Origin: Adineta ricciae
Lineage: Eukaryota; Rotifera; Eurotatoria; Adinetida; Adinetidae
Assembly (NCBI GenBank): GCA_905250025.1
Contig: CAJNOJ010000138.1
Span: 62,001-126,000 of the forward strand
Reading direction: 5' to 3'
Length of the DNA: 64,000 bases
A program made the translations under genes and the position numbers. How positions within the stretch are numbered: position 1 is the stretch's first letter; every line of letters starts with the position of its first letter. Shown here one piece after another: positions 47,890 through 58,399 of this stretch. Under the pieces are notes generated by a model. That model saw nothing but the letters and a program-made list of their open reading frames with translations, searched no databases and was not told where the DNA came from.

Positions 47890-49249
47890 TTATTTCACTT
47901 TTCCTGTTTGCTGCTGATGATTAGTTCGTTCATTACGTCGTTTGAATAGATTGGAATCACCAATGGGACCGAGGGTTAAATTTTTACTGGGATTAGCATT
48001 GATCGCATGAAATGTTGCGTCGAGATTATGCTAATGGAAGACAAATCAAAGTTATATTTATCGTATCATTCATCAATGGACATACTCGAACAAGATTATG
48101 ATCCTGAATATTACTTAGTTTCGTGTTCGGAAGACTGTCCATATCTGCAAACCATGGATGCTTACAAAGCTCCAAAGCTGTTGGTCTCTTCTTCGGATCG
48201 ACATCTAACATTGCACTAACAAGAGCCTAGAAATTGACATAGACAATTGATTTCAATAGGAAAACTTGTTTCGATTTCACATTACTTTTGCATTATCCGT
48301 CACCCGATCCCAAGTTGGTCCAGTAAATTGTAATTTAACCGCTGTTCGTGCAAGTATCAGATCATGTGAATCATTTCGATCAAGTGCAAATGGTGTATTT
48401 CCAGCCAGTAGGGTGTATAGAAGAATTCCAAGACTCCCTAAACAGATCATCTGTAATTGAATCATCGATCAACAATCAAGACATACAAATATCACAAGAT
48501 TCATCATATTTTTTCCTTGATAAAACTTCTGGTGCAGCATATTCTTTGGTAAAACAAGGTGTCATCAACAGGCCATTCTCAGCACGTTGTTGTTTAGCAA
48601 AGCCCAAATCAACAATACGTAGTGATGATGGTTGACGGCTCTCATTGACATACATTATGTTACGAGGTTGCAGATCACGATGCACTAGGATGAAAATATG
48701 TTTTTGTTAGTTGAAACAACAAAATTCAATTAGTCTTGTTCATTACCGATTGAATTTCGATGTAATTGTTCGATAGTTTTTATAATTACATTCATGATTT
48801 TTGCACTTTCGCGTTCAGATAACGATTTCTCTTGACGAATTTTATCGAATAATTCCCCGCCGCGCATCAATTCAGTTACGATGTACACTTTGGGCGCATT
48901 GAAAAACGCATCACGCATCTAAAAGAATTCAATATAGAACGAATAGAAATTGTCTTCTTTGACGTACTCGAATAATATGTGTCAATTGATTGTAACGAAA
49001 CAGCAATTCGATTTCATCTGATGGATCATTTATACTAGCATCTTTGATAATTTTAACGGCGTATTCTTGTCGAGTTTGTCGATGAATGCAACGATAACAT
49101 GTAGATGTTTTACCCCGTCCTAGCGGTTCTTTCACGTCGTATTCATCTTGAAATGGTGTTAATTTAACTCCAACAATTGATCGTAAACGTCTTTCGACGT
49201 CATTTGAGTATGTGGGATCATTTTGTCGTGCAGTAATCAANGTTGCCAT
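47890..49249 (-). CDS. RSK-type C-terminal kinase domain alone, chimeric 5' end
   Basis: Six exons (48968-49249, 48747-48918, 48487-48684, 48286-48437, 48086-48226, 47890-48030) give 361 aa. The body matches the C-terminal CaMK-type domain of p90 ribosomal S6 kinase. It has the linker ([20 protein letters not shown]), AVKII with the ATP-site Lys, [14 protein letters not shown], and the activation loop [17 protein letters not shown] with the Thr that ERK phosphorylates in [19 protein letters not shown] is restored across an intron, and [17 protein letters not shown] closes the domain. The N-terminal AGC kinase domain of RSK is absent, and nothing like it lies upstream. The catalytic loop reads HRDLQPRN instead of HRDLKPSN and the DFG motif is DLG, so activity may be impaired. 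Codons 1-3 and all upstream DNA come from the duplicated NARS1 flank, with an N at 49241. Confidence 0.85.
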
Positions 49250-49619
49250 CTAGTGATAAAAGATAAAGACTATTTCAAATCTGTCGGAAGTCACTCAATC
49301 AACTGGTATAAATAGGTACTATCATTGCATCATCCTCGTCTCTTTTCATCATTCAAGCTCTAGAGAAAAAAAGCAGGAAGAAACTACTATGACGGTGTAT
49401 TGTATACAATTACATATGAATGTGAATTTCTGAGAGACACAAAAACATTGTCGACTACAGCGGCCTCCAAACAAATAAGCTCGAACGATGATTGGCTTAT
49501 GTAAATGTAGTTGAATCGCATACTGTGCTATTAAAAATACATACTAGAAGAGAGAGAAGATAGGATGATTTGAAGAAGTGAAGAAGAATCAAAAAAATAA
49601 AAATAGGTCAGACATTTTA
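49242..49619 (-). repeat. Copy B of the NARS1 5' flank, driving the truncated kinase
   Basis: Same orientation as copy A (2274-2646) and about 90% identical by eye over about 378 bp, including the ATG, the leader and the TATA-like block. Similarity stops at codon 3 on one side (the N at 49241) and at ACATTTTA on the other, beyond which the flanks differ completely. Both ends are sharp. No inverted repeats or target-site duplication could be recognised at the boundaries, so a transposon is not indicated. Confidence 0.88.
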
Positions 49620-50960
49620 ACTTATGACGAAGAATGTTTTCTGTATAATGTGTACTTTTTCAATGTTTCTTATAGAAATCTTCACATTCGAAATTTGATT
49701 ATTTGCTGTGTTTTCTAAGAAATTCAATCTTTCGCTTAGTTTGCTAATGTTGTACTCTACATTTTCATTATTTTGTTTGATACTTTATTGTCAATTGCAT
49801 GAAGTTTTTCATTCGTTTTATTTCATTTTGATTCGAATATATTTGTATGTTCATTAATAACTGGTACATATGTCAATCTATAATAGATATATAGCTAGAA
49901 TTAGAATTGATAAAGAATGAATTGAATCAAATCGTGATACAATAATATCTTTGTGTGCATAAATTGAATATTTTCATTATAATCAGCTGGATTTGTTCTA
50001 TAAACTTCAATTGATTTAATACGAAAGTTTTCACTATCAAATTCAATAAATCGACGATTATTTGTAGAAAAATCAGAATTATTTTGTCTTAATTCTTCAC
50101 ATGTCTGTTCATTTTCATTTGTGCTGCATTATGCCATGCACTTTCTTTATACAATAATTTTAAATCATTATCAGCCATATAAGAATACGATTTGCTATGA
50201 ACATCTTTCTTAGATGAATCGAAACTAAACGATCTAATGCCAATATAATAGTCCTAACCTTAACATCTCTAGTATGTTTATTTTGTAATTGTTGTAATTC
50301 ATCTTGTTATAAATGAACAATTCGTTCCGGACGTGTAACCCTCTGTTAATTCCAATACACCGTATTCCATTGTTGGTAAAATTTCATTTACAAATTGATT
50401 GATATCATCAAGAAATAAATAACGTTCATGCTTTGATAATACATGGACCAGTAATTACAACTGTTGTACGTGTTTATTTTTCTATTTATGTACTATATTT
50501 GAATTCTAAATCAAATGATGCATCAATAATATTATACAAAAATTGAGAACATGTTTTGTTTGAAGAACATCCAATAAAAACATCAATGTTATTTAAAAGT
50601 GCGGCATTTGAATTGTCAACTCGTATCGAGAACATAATCAGACGATGAATTCGAATGACATCGCCATACGACTCGCAAAAGTTCATTTAGTATCATTGTG
50701 ATTTCGCAGATTTCTCTTGGTTGAATGCAACGATTATGTGTATGTGATAAATATTCTAAAATTGTTTGACATAATTCATTTGTATAGCGTGTTAATGAAA
50801 TACATAACAAAATTTTTTGTCATTAAGATTTAATAAAGTCCATGTTTATGTTCATAAACAGATACCTCACCTCCTAAATATGATACGGATGTAAGAGTTG
50901 ATGGTGATTAAATACATTTGTATGTGTATCTTTCCTCCTTTATAAGTGGTATTTATAGTT
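49620..50960 (-). pseudogene. Decayed AT-rich gene remnant, family unknown
   Basis: Minus-strand reading frames here look protein-like but are broken repeatedly. At about 50810-50616 one reads LTRYTNELCQTILEYLSHTH and PREICEITMILNELL, then the frame shifts. At about 50686-50486 it reads NAALLNNIDVFIGCSSNKTC and SQFLYNIIDASFDLEFKYS. Near 50.4-50.2 kb there are pieces ERYLFLDDINQFVNEILPTM and VTRPERIVHL. Near 50.2-50.1 kb there is IGIRSFSFDSSKKDVHSKSY. Stops and frameshifts separate all of these, without splice sites to explain them. Codons favour A/T third positions more than neighbouring genes do. I do not recognise the ancestor. Confidence 0.4.
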
Positions 50961-51866
50961 TGGAACATAGAAGAGAATTGTTATGACATTTTTTACGCAT
51001 AGTTAATATTACGGGAAGGAATAACATCATATGTCCGAGTTGCCTCGATTTCGATCTATATAGGAAATGTTTATCGTAGATAAAAATATTTTTTCTTCCA
51101 GTAGAGAATATGATGTTATTATCTTTGTTTGTGCAAATATACGAGAACATTCTTAGTCTGTCATATGTGGACAAAAATGTGTTTATTTTGTTCTTAGTCT
51201 TATTCTGCTACCATTGTTAAACAAGTTCTTATCGTTGAAGATGAAAGTAACTGAGACTGAGAAAATGAAAACGGAGATGTATGAAACCAGTTTCGCTACT
51301 CTCACTCTACCTAAATAACGTTTCAAGTTCGCCGTATGGTGAAATGTACTGACGAGGGAACTTCTATTGTAGGTTCCATAACTCATCAGATAATAAGCTA
51401 ACATGAAAAATACGCAGATCAATTAAATCTTCACGTTGACTTTAGATTTGATATGGAAGAAAATGTGTCTATTAACGATCGTGAAACTGCATGCTTGCAA
51501 AGATTTGAGTTCACATTTGAATAAAATTCCCTATGAAATAATTTTGTGTTTTCGGCAATGAATGGTCTGAAATGTTGAGCTTCCAACTGAACAAAATTGG
51601 TCCATTTCGTCAAAAGTCGATGGTAAGGAGAAACTCACACTCTCACTCTTCATTTGTGTAAGCTTGTCGTTCTCATGATTCACCTGCTGAGTTTCTTCAT
51701 GACATACGATGACTAATAACGGACAGTCAATATTTCGTTCTGTTGCTTCCTTTCTGTATGATGACGCGATACTCAATTACATATGGTTTTTTCCACTCCG
51801 TTGCCGAGAGGAAAGCGTAAAAAAACCCAAATTGTTTTTTTTTTCACATCCTCTGTTTTACAAAAC
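50961..51866. other. Intergenic, no gene recognised
   Basis: AT-rich spacer before the SPRY gene. A 79-codon minus-strand frame at 51183-51422 has a hydrophobic stretch, but no gene structure was found around it. The right end should contain the SPRY gene promoter; an in-frame upstream ATG lies at 51783. Confidence 0.4.
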
Positions 51867-52787
51867 ATGGCTGAAGTAACACGCAATCCTAACGATGGTG
51901 CATCCGTTTCGGTTGCACAACAATTCGACAGACTTCTTCTTGATTTTCAACAGTTAAAACAATCAATAGAGTCCGAAGATCAACAGTCTCTTAGATTTAT
52001 TGACGAATGGGAAAGGAAGTCGATCGAAAAGATTCAACAAACTGCACATGATTATCGACAAGATTTTGCGGCGAAAATCGAGAAATACAAAGAGAAACTA
52101 TGTAAACGATCAAATTATTTACACGAAGAATTAACCAATTGTCAGAACTCAGGTAATATCATGACTGTGGATATACAAAATTTGTCAAATAAACTTGCGA
52201 GACTTCACTCCTTGGTTCAATCTCCACCTCATGTAATCACTCAGCACGATGAGTTCATCTCCAAACTTTCTATCTGTGAGTATCCCGATGACATCTTCGA
52301 CATATTTGCCGGCGATTTACGCGTCGAAAATCGACAACAAACTGTCATTCACGGTCCGTCAGTTGCTCATGCAGTGGTGCGTGGCAGTGATGAATACAGC
52401 CGTGGCAAGCATCGTTTTCGCTTTCGAATCGAATCGTTCAATAACAACAAATGGATCTTTTTTGGCATTATTTCACATAAAACAACATTGCAGGCACACA
52501 CTTGGGCAGTGCCAACATGTTACGGTTGGGGCGGACAAGATTCAGTCATTCTCAATTGTGCGACGCATTCTCGTTTCAATGGATATAACTGTGACTTCGA
52601 AGTGAATGATACTATTGAACTAACACTTGACTGTGATCAACAAATGATCTCTATAATGAACCAACGCACTCAATGTAACTATTCAATGAATATTGATGTG
52701 AAAAAATGTCCTTTTCCGTGGCACTTTGTTCTCAATCTTTTCTATCCAGATGATCAAGTGCGCATTTTGTATAAGGACACTTTGTAA
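51867..52787 (+). CDS. Coiled-coil plus SPRY-like protein (TRIM-like without RING/B-box)
   Basis: Single exon of 306 aa. I choose ATG 51867 (MAEVTRNPNDGASVSVAQQF), whose context AAAACATGG is good, over the in-frame ATG at 51783. The latter would add a basic and poly-Phe stretch encoded by a T-run. Residues about 20-125 form a coiled coil (QFDRLLLDFQQLKQSIESED, KIEKYKEKLCKRSNYLHEEL). The C-terminal 160 resemble a SPRY/B30.2-type sandwich: GKHRFRFRIESFNNNKWIFF, GIISHKTTLQ, TCYGWGGQDSVILN, NDTIELTLDCDQQMISIMNQ, PWHFVLNLFYPDDQVRIL. Such proteins recognise partners through the SPRY loops. The missing RING and B-box mean ubiquitin-ligase activity should not be assumed. The stop is followed at once by AATAAA. 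Confidence 0.82.
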   Translation: MAEVTRNPNDGASVSVAQQFDRLLLDFQQLKQSIESEDQQSLRFIDEWERKSIEKIQQTAHDYRQDFAAKIEKYKEKLCKRSNYLHEELTNCQNSGNIMTVDIQNLSNKLARLHSLVQSPPHVITQHDEFISKLSICEYPDDIFDIFAGDLRVENRQQTVIHGPSVAHAVVRGSDEYSRGKHRFRFRIESFNNNKWIFFGIISHKTTLQAHTWAVPTCYGWGGQDSVILNCATHSRFNGYNCDFEVNDTIELTLDCDQQMISIMNQRTQCNYSMNIDVKKCPFPWHFVLNLFYPDDQVRILYKDTL

Positions 52788-53482
52788 AATAAATGCTTTA
52801 CTTATTTGCATGTGCAATTCGATTTTTGGCCACGTCATACAGACACAAGGGATGATCATTATATTACCAATTCATTTTTTCAAAAGGTCAACACGCATAA
52901 TGTACTTGTAGAATGACTGTTGGTACGAAAAAAGTGTCCATTTTCCTAGCAATTTATTATCAATTCGTTCCATCTTATAGGCCAAGAGCGTATTCTGTGT
53001 GAAAATATTCATTGAGATAGATATTTGATGAAAAGAAATACTCGGTTCATTCCTAAGTACAGACAACTTTTTGCAGTTCGGGCATCGACAGGATAATCAA
53101 GTTCCTATTCATCACTTTCTGCTTCTCTTTTCGGCTTTCTCAACGAACAATTTGGACATTCAATAGACTTATCTAAACGACACTCATTATTACTGCTGTT
53201 GCATTGACATCTCAAAGTATCGTGCAAATGAATCGAAAACAATCTTATATTTTAGTACTTCTTCTAGTGATATCACGAAATCGTCGTTTAGTACAATTAT
53301 AAGCCTAAATTAATTTTTCCTGATGAATAGCTTCATGAATGATAGCATGCTCGATGTGTTCGTGGTTTATACTGAACACAGTTGCTTAACGTCTTTGCTA
53401 CTGTTGTCACTACTGAAAGATTTAGACTGGTATTTACCTATAAATTATCTATTTCAAAGATTAAAACAAAGACAAAGAGTTA
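52788..53482. other. Intergenic between convergent 3' ends
   Basis: Lies between the SPRY gene and the nuclear receptor 3' end. It is AT-rich with short open frames only. Both 3' UTRs probably fall here. No other feature is seen. Confidence 0.45.
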
Positions 53483-54647
53483 TCACTTGTAACGTATTGT
53501 GTCTTCCGTTTGATTCACCACATAATTCATTGCATCCGTCAACCACTGAATGTCATACGTCTGCATTACACTATTATTTACAGCAAAGAAACATCTGATA
53601 AGATCAGAAAAGCACAGAATCGATCGTTTCGCATCGTATTTGTAAATTAAATATCGCCATGTCAATTCTATGTACGTATCTTGAATATGTAAAACTTGTT
53701 TAATATCCGACAGATTTTCTGTGGATGTTTTCGTATCATAAACTGTCAAGTTGATGGTCGAAAATGAAAGAATAGCGAGAAATAATTTCATAACAGTGGT
53801 GTCGAAATCACATCGATTGGCGATCAATTTTGCTGTCGGTATGACATTCGGATGAATAATCGTTTCTAGTGTATTGTAATACGCCGGATAATTTGTCAGC
53901 CCGATTCGACTCAGAATGAAGTTCGTCGAAATACATTCGACGTGTTTGAACGTTTTGTGAAGTAAGACAGAACGGTCATTGAACGATAACGAATACAAAT
54001 CTCGATTGTTTGTGTATAACAATCGACAGCCGTTCATTAACGTTTGAAACAATTCAATCATTGATGCGGATTTAAAACGTAATTTCAAGGGTAAAGTACT
54101 TTGTAGAGATACATATCGTTCACATATAGATATTTGACTATGCTCATCATAACAATAGGATAAGTCAGAAAGCAGATTCCATTGTTCATCGGTTAGAATT
54201 GGTTGAGTAGATTGCATGAGAGTTACCATAGGGATCTAAATGAGAGTTGAACAAATAAAAATAATCAACGAAATGTTTTCTATACAGATGTTTTGTTTCT
54301 TTTTTGGTTGACTTTTGATAACGCACAACGAATCTTCTCGATTTGCATTCCACTGAGAAAGCATTTCCTCAGCCGACAAAATGAACAGACATGTCGATTA
54401 TTCTGATCAATTTCACAATGTCCGTCGAATAAACATTGCAGCGTTTCCTAAAAGACAAACATGCATTGCTGGAGTCGACAAAGAGAAATCGATTAACCTG
54501 TCCATGCTCAGCATTTCTTTTGAAGAAAATCTTACAAGCGCGACATGAAATTGTACCAAAGTACGAATATTGAGCTGGTGCCCCGCAAATCTTGCATGTA
54601 TGTTGCATAGCTGCACCTTTTGGTCTTCTTCCGACTGTGTTTTCCAT
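53483..54647 (-). CDS. Nuclear receptor with divergent P-box
   Basis: Three exons (54498-54647, 54286-54447, 53483-54235) join in frame to 354 aa, starting at ATG 54647 (MENTVGRRPKGAAMQH). The DNA-binding domain is complete. Finger 1 is CKICGAPAQYSYFGTISC with the P-box helix CRACKIFFKRN. Finger 2 is CLFDGHCEIDQNNRHVC followed by CRLRKCFLSGM. All eight zinc cysteines have standard spacing (C-x2-C-x13-C-x2-C and C-x5-C-x9-C-x2-C). The C-terminal 250 residues are helical and sit where a ligand-binding domain belongs, but they keep little of the canonical signature (LPLKLRFKSASMIELFQTLM, DRSVLLHKTFKHVE). The P-box CRACK differs from CEGCK or CGSCK of conserved receptors, so the target half-site cannot be predicted. 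It probably belongs to a lineage-expanded group rather than a named NR subfamily. Confidence 0.88.
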
Positions 54648-55814
54648 TGCATAGTTATTAAAACTAACGAAGTAATTTTTGTAAATCCGCAAGAAAGCTG
54701 TTAAGAGTGAGAGAATGGAGCTATTACATAAGGACACATAAAAGAACAGAAAAGAAGAAAAAAAAAGAGAAAATTTTGTGTTCTTTGATAAAAACTATTA
54801 CGTGTCGAGAAGTGCAATAAGAATGATTAGGTTAAAAAAAACATGGACTTTCTACTCAACGACCCTGAAACACAATCATCACACGTTCTTCTGTTCCATT
54901 GAATCAATAGCACCTCGAGAACAACGACGTTTTTCTTTTCCTCATACTCTCTCACACACACGCACATGCGTTCACGTTTTGAACGGAATAGTCAAGTTTT
55001 GCATGACAAAAACATCCGTGAGAACTACTTGTGAGCACATGAATGTTGAACAATGTTGATCATTTAAACATATCGTGATATTATGAAACATAAGCTCGTT
55101 TCTATCTTCGTATGTGATTTTATTGGCTGACTGTAGTGTGCACCAAATGTTACATCTTCAATAGATTCAGTCAATAGAAAAAAGATACAAAAATAACCAT
55201 ATTTTATCGTGTTTAATTATACAGATCATATGGTAGGTTTCCGTTGACACAAGATGATATATCGATATAACATAATGGAAGCATCAGGCCTGTCAACACT
55301 TCGTACCGGATAATTATAATCTCTTTCTATTTTGCCCCTTGATGGACTTTCTCGCACATCAGGATCAAAAGTTGATCTTTGTTTTCGACGTATTTCTCAG
55401 TGTAACCGGAATCATCTCGAGTTATAAATTTATAGAAAAATTCTTAAAGCTTTTCTTCAATACTATATAAATTCTGATCATTCAGTTATAGTACGAAATT
55501 TTAGACAGTTCACTTTAGAATCGTTATTTTTGCACTTGTGGCTGATCTGTGTTACAAAGATATTCTCTAATCACAGTTCTAAATACTACTACCATCGATA
55601 TGTGATGCGTTGTATTCAATGATACCATTCCAGGCCTGTACGAAAACATAATTTATCCTAATCAAAAATCTTATCCTTATCTACGTCAATTTTTTGAAGA
55701 AATATAAAAATAATATTGCTTGTCAACGCAATTAGATAACAACGATCGCAATACTACTATATATACATGAAGAAAAAGTTCTGTACTAGATACAATCACT
55801 TTAAACAAGACACC
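54648..55814. other. Divergent intergenic region
   Basis: Holds the promoter of the nuclear receptor (minus) and of the peptide precursor (plus). A TATA-like TATATATA lies near its right end. Open frames at 54778-55059 have no protein features. No RNA gene was recognised. Confidence 0.45.
55758..55766 (+). promoter_or_regulatory. TATA-like box of the prepropeptide gene
   Basis: CTATATATAC ends about 48 bp upstream of the chosen ATG at 55815 and directly abuts the alternative ATG at 55767. A transcription start about 30 bp downstream would fall after 55767. This supports 55815 as the start codon and leaves a short 5' UTR. Confidence 0.45.
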
Positions 55815-56141
55815 ATGGATCGTCGTTTACTTGCTCTCGTTGTAGTTGCAACCATAATGGTGTCCCTTTCAAATGGTGGTCCCATTCGGAACAATGAATT
55901 GAATTTATTCAAACGTGATTTACATAATGTAGACAACATTGACCAAGCTGTTACGGACCTCGGTGAACAGAACTTAGGTTTACGCAAACGGGATGTGGAA
56001 GATTTTACGGCTCCCGGTGAACGGAACTTAGGGCCACACAAACGGGATGTGGAAGATTTTACGGTTCCCAGTGAACAGAATTTGGGTCTACGTAAGCGAG
56101 ATATACAGCTTGGCGTTGGCTTTTCGCTGACTACAGAATGA
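55815..56141 (+). CDS. Candidate multi-copy neuropeptide precursor
   Basis: 108-aa prepropeptide in one exon. ATG 55815 (ACCATGG context) gives a signal peptide MDRRLLALVVVATIMVSLSN. Four Lys-Arg sites follow (NLFKR, LGLRKR, LGPHKR, LGLRKR). They cut the chain into related units: a spacer, a first divergent unit ending GEQNLGLRKR, then DVEDFTAPGERNLGPHKR, DVEDFTVPSEQNLGLRKR and a C-terminal DIQLGVGFSLTTE. The two DVEDF units are 18 residues each and nearly identical at DNA level (54-bp repeats). None has the Gly needed for C-terminal amidation, so mature peptides would be free acids ending in NLGLR or NLGPH. No cysteines follow the signal. The design is that of a neuropeptide precursor processed by prohormone convertases; I do not match it to a known family. 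Confidence 0.75.
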   Translation: MDRRLLALVVVATIMVSLSNGGPIRNNELNLFKRDLHNVDNIDQAVTDLGEQNLGLRKRDVEDFTAPGERNLGPHKRDVEDFTVPSEQNLGLRKRDIQLGVGFSLTTE

Positions 56142-57764
56142 TAATTTTAATGAAAGTTTTAATACGCGTGAACGGAATTAACACAATCCAGAACGTGGAT
56201 TGAAAAGAACTTGTCACCATGAAATTGTGTCAATAAGACACATCCACAAATTTTGCTTACATTTTTAATCCCCTTATTTACGTCAACCCATCATGTAATG
56301 AGAGAATAAAATATAAGCTTATGTATATCCCCTCCCCAGCAAATGCATATTTGAAAAATAATAAATTTTTATTTTAAAACTTTTTTCGGCACTTTGTGGC
56401 AAGAAAATGTGACAAACATCTCGTGATTCTATAAACTGTGCAAAGATCTTTTAGAGAGTTCAAAAGATAATATTACACACCTATAGTTGAAGAAATTCAA
56501 ATGCTTCAACTTGATTTCATTAACACAACACCATTCATTTTCTGAATTTTCATGCTTAATCATCATACTAACTCATTGAACTGGAATATCCCGGTACTAA
56601 TGCTCTTGTCCTATTGACTATTGACTATTTTTTTAATGAAAGTTTATCAAAATTTTCATCATCTACGAAAACATACAAAGACCTGTATTTCAAACGTTTC
56701 TTTAACTCCATTTCAGATAAAATTCACCTTTTCGTCAATAGATCAAATAATCATTTGAAAAGTTTTTAGAATGAATCATTTCGTACGAATACTCTATTCA
56801 CTCATTCGTCCTTTCTGTTAACCATAATATAAACTATCACTGGATGGAGCATTTAATTCTTTGTGCTATCGAGCGAGAAAATAAGACAAATTTAAGGTTC
56901 GAAAACGATTTGATTGCGAATGATTCCATCCGGGGAAAGCGATCAATGATAAAATCAACTTAACTACTATTTCTTATTTTCATATTCGTAGTCTCAGTCT
57001 TCTTCAAACATCGACAAGCTAATTTCTAATAATTTCAATAAATCTCTTCATAGGATTCACCGAACGCGGCACATGTAATTGAATTACATTGATTGAAACG
57101 AAGAAGTTTCATTATATGGTTCATAGTTCCATAATATAATCGCAATGTAAACATGTCAATCTTCATGTATACGAAAGTAAATGCATAAATTGTTGAAAAA
57201 ATGAAGAAATTTTATTAAAGCATATTCTGCTTTCGTTCCCATAAAAGGAACTAAATCTCTAATTTGATTACCCGCAGTAGCGATTTTGACAAATGTCCCA
57301 AGGAAAGTAGGAGGGACGTGAAAATTTTCTAAGTTGAACAATTTTGATTTTTCTCAGATAAGAATATATCATTTCATAGCTTCATAGAATGGCACAACCG
57401 TCGAAAGCCTTCTTGCTTCTTTTTCACTCGACATATAATGAAATGCTTTAAAATTGATTGGATATAACATAATCAGTTATTCAATGTAAATCACACAGAA
57501 GAAAAAAAAGAATTCAATTGATATCTGAATGGGAGAACATGATTACTGTTTGTACATAACGATGACTATGACATTCCTGTTTTTTCATTAATTGATCCTC
57601 TTGGTATTGTCCATCTAATTAACATACCTTCTATTCATTCGAACGTATTTCGTTATTTCGTCGTCATACATGAAACAGGTCACGCTTGATCTATTCGTTC
57701 TCTATAAGCACGTGTTTGTTTTCACTTCTTACCCAGATACTTTATACGACTTATTGCATCAATC
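56142..57764. other. 1.6-kb intergenic region
   Basis: 3' flank of the prepropeptide gene (AATAAA-type signals near 56305 and 56360), then AT-rich DNA. A short minus-strand frame at 57156-57341 is not supported. Nothing else is recognised. Confidence 0.45.
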
Positions 57765-57980
57765 ATGTTAATTTCTCCATGGTTCTGTGACGGTTGTGGT
57801 CGGGCAAATGGTATTACCAGATACCAATGTCAACATTGCCGAGGATTCAATACATACGATTTATGTGATCAATGTATACTGCGTGCGTCCACAATACATC
57901 CATATCATAGATTTGCCCTAGTGCAACAAGCAGGAGCTGGTATACCAAATTGGAGAGCACCAGTGGCCGTACAATATTGA
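57765..57980 (+). CDS. ZZ-type zinc finger microprotein
   Basis: 71-aa single-exon protein that is almost entirely one ZZ domain. Starting at ATG 57765 (MLISPWFCDGCGRANGITRY), it shows Cys pairs CDGC, CQHC and CDQC with the conserved YDLCDQC core and the closing histidines in HPYHRF. ZZ domains bind two zinc ions and recognise protein N-termini or histone tails, and usually occur inside larger proteins such as p62, dystrophin or CBP. Here no other domain is present and a poly(A)-type AATAAA lies right after the stop. It could compete with full-length ZZ proteins, but that is inference. The start has no in-frame upstream alternative that I can see. Confidence 0.78.
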   Translation: MLISPWFCDGCGRANGITRYQCQHCRGFNTYDLCDQCILRASTIHPYHRFALVQQAGAGIPNWRAPVAVQY

Positions 57981-58399
57981 AAAATAAACTCTTAGTCTTT
58001 TGACAGATTGTAAGAAAACCAGCTTTGTTTCTACTACTGCATGCAAGCTTCGTGTAGATGTTCATTGTTTTAATATTTATAAAATCCGTAATAAACAGAA
58101 AGTGTGACCCGAAAGAGAAAATTAAAGCGGCGTAAATAGAGCATTGCAATAGTGTGTCGTCTAATTTTAGAAAAAAACCTACAAAGATGAATCTTATGTA
58201 GCTTTAAACTAAATAACTATACAAATGCGGATGTTATCGACTGGCTTTGGTCTTGAAAAAATTTGACGTAATTTATTTATATAATAACGGGTTAAGATTC
58301 ATGTTTTCATCAGTGAAATATACAATATAAAAAGGATTTAGTTGTGGAATTACAAGTCATATATGGTCAAAACAATAAAAGCAATCGACTGAAACTTAA
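57981..58399. other. Short intergenic region
   Basis: 419 bp between convergent genes, AT-rich, probably both 3' UTRs. No open frame with features. Confidence 0.45.

Noticed and set aside
48438-48486. Apparent loss of the conserved Trp in the CDIWSLG motif of the kinase
   Set aside because: The correct acceptor at TTTAG before GGAGTC rebuilds CDIWSLG across the intron.
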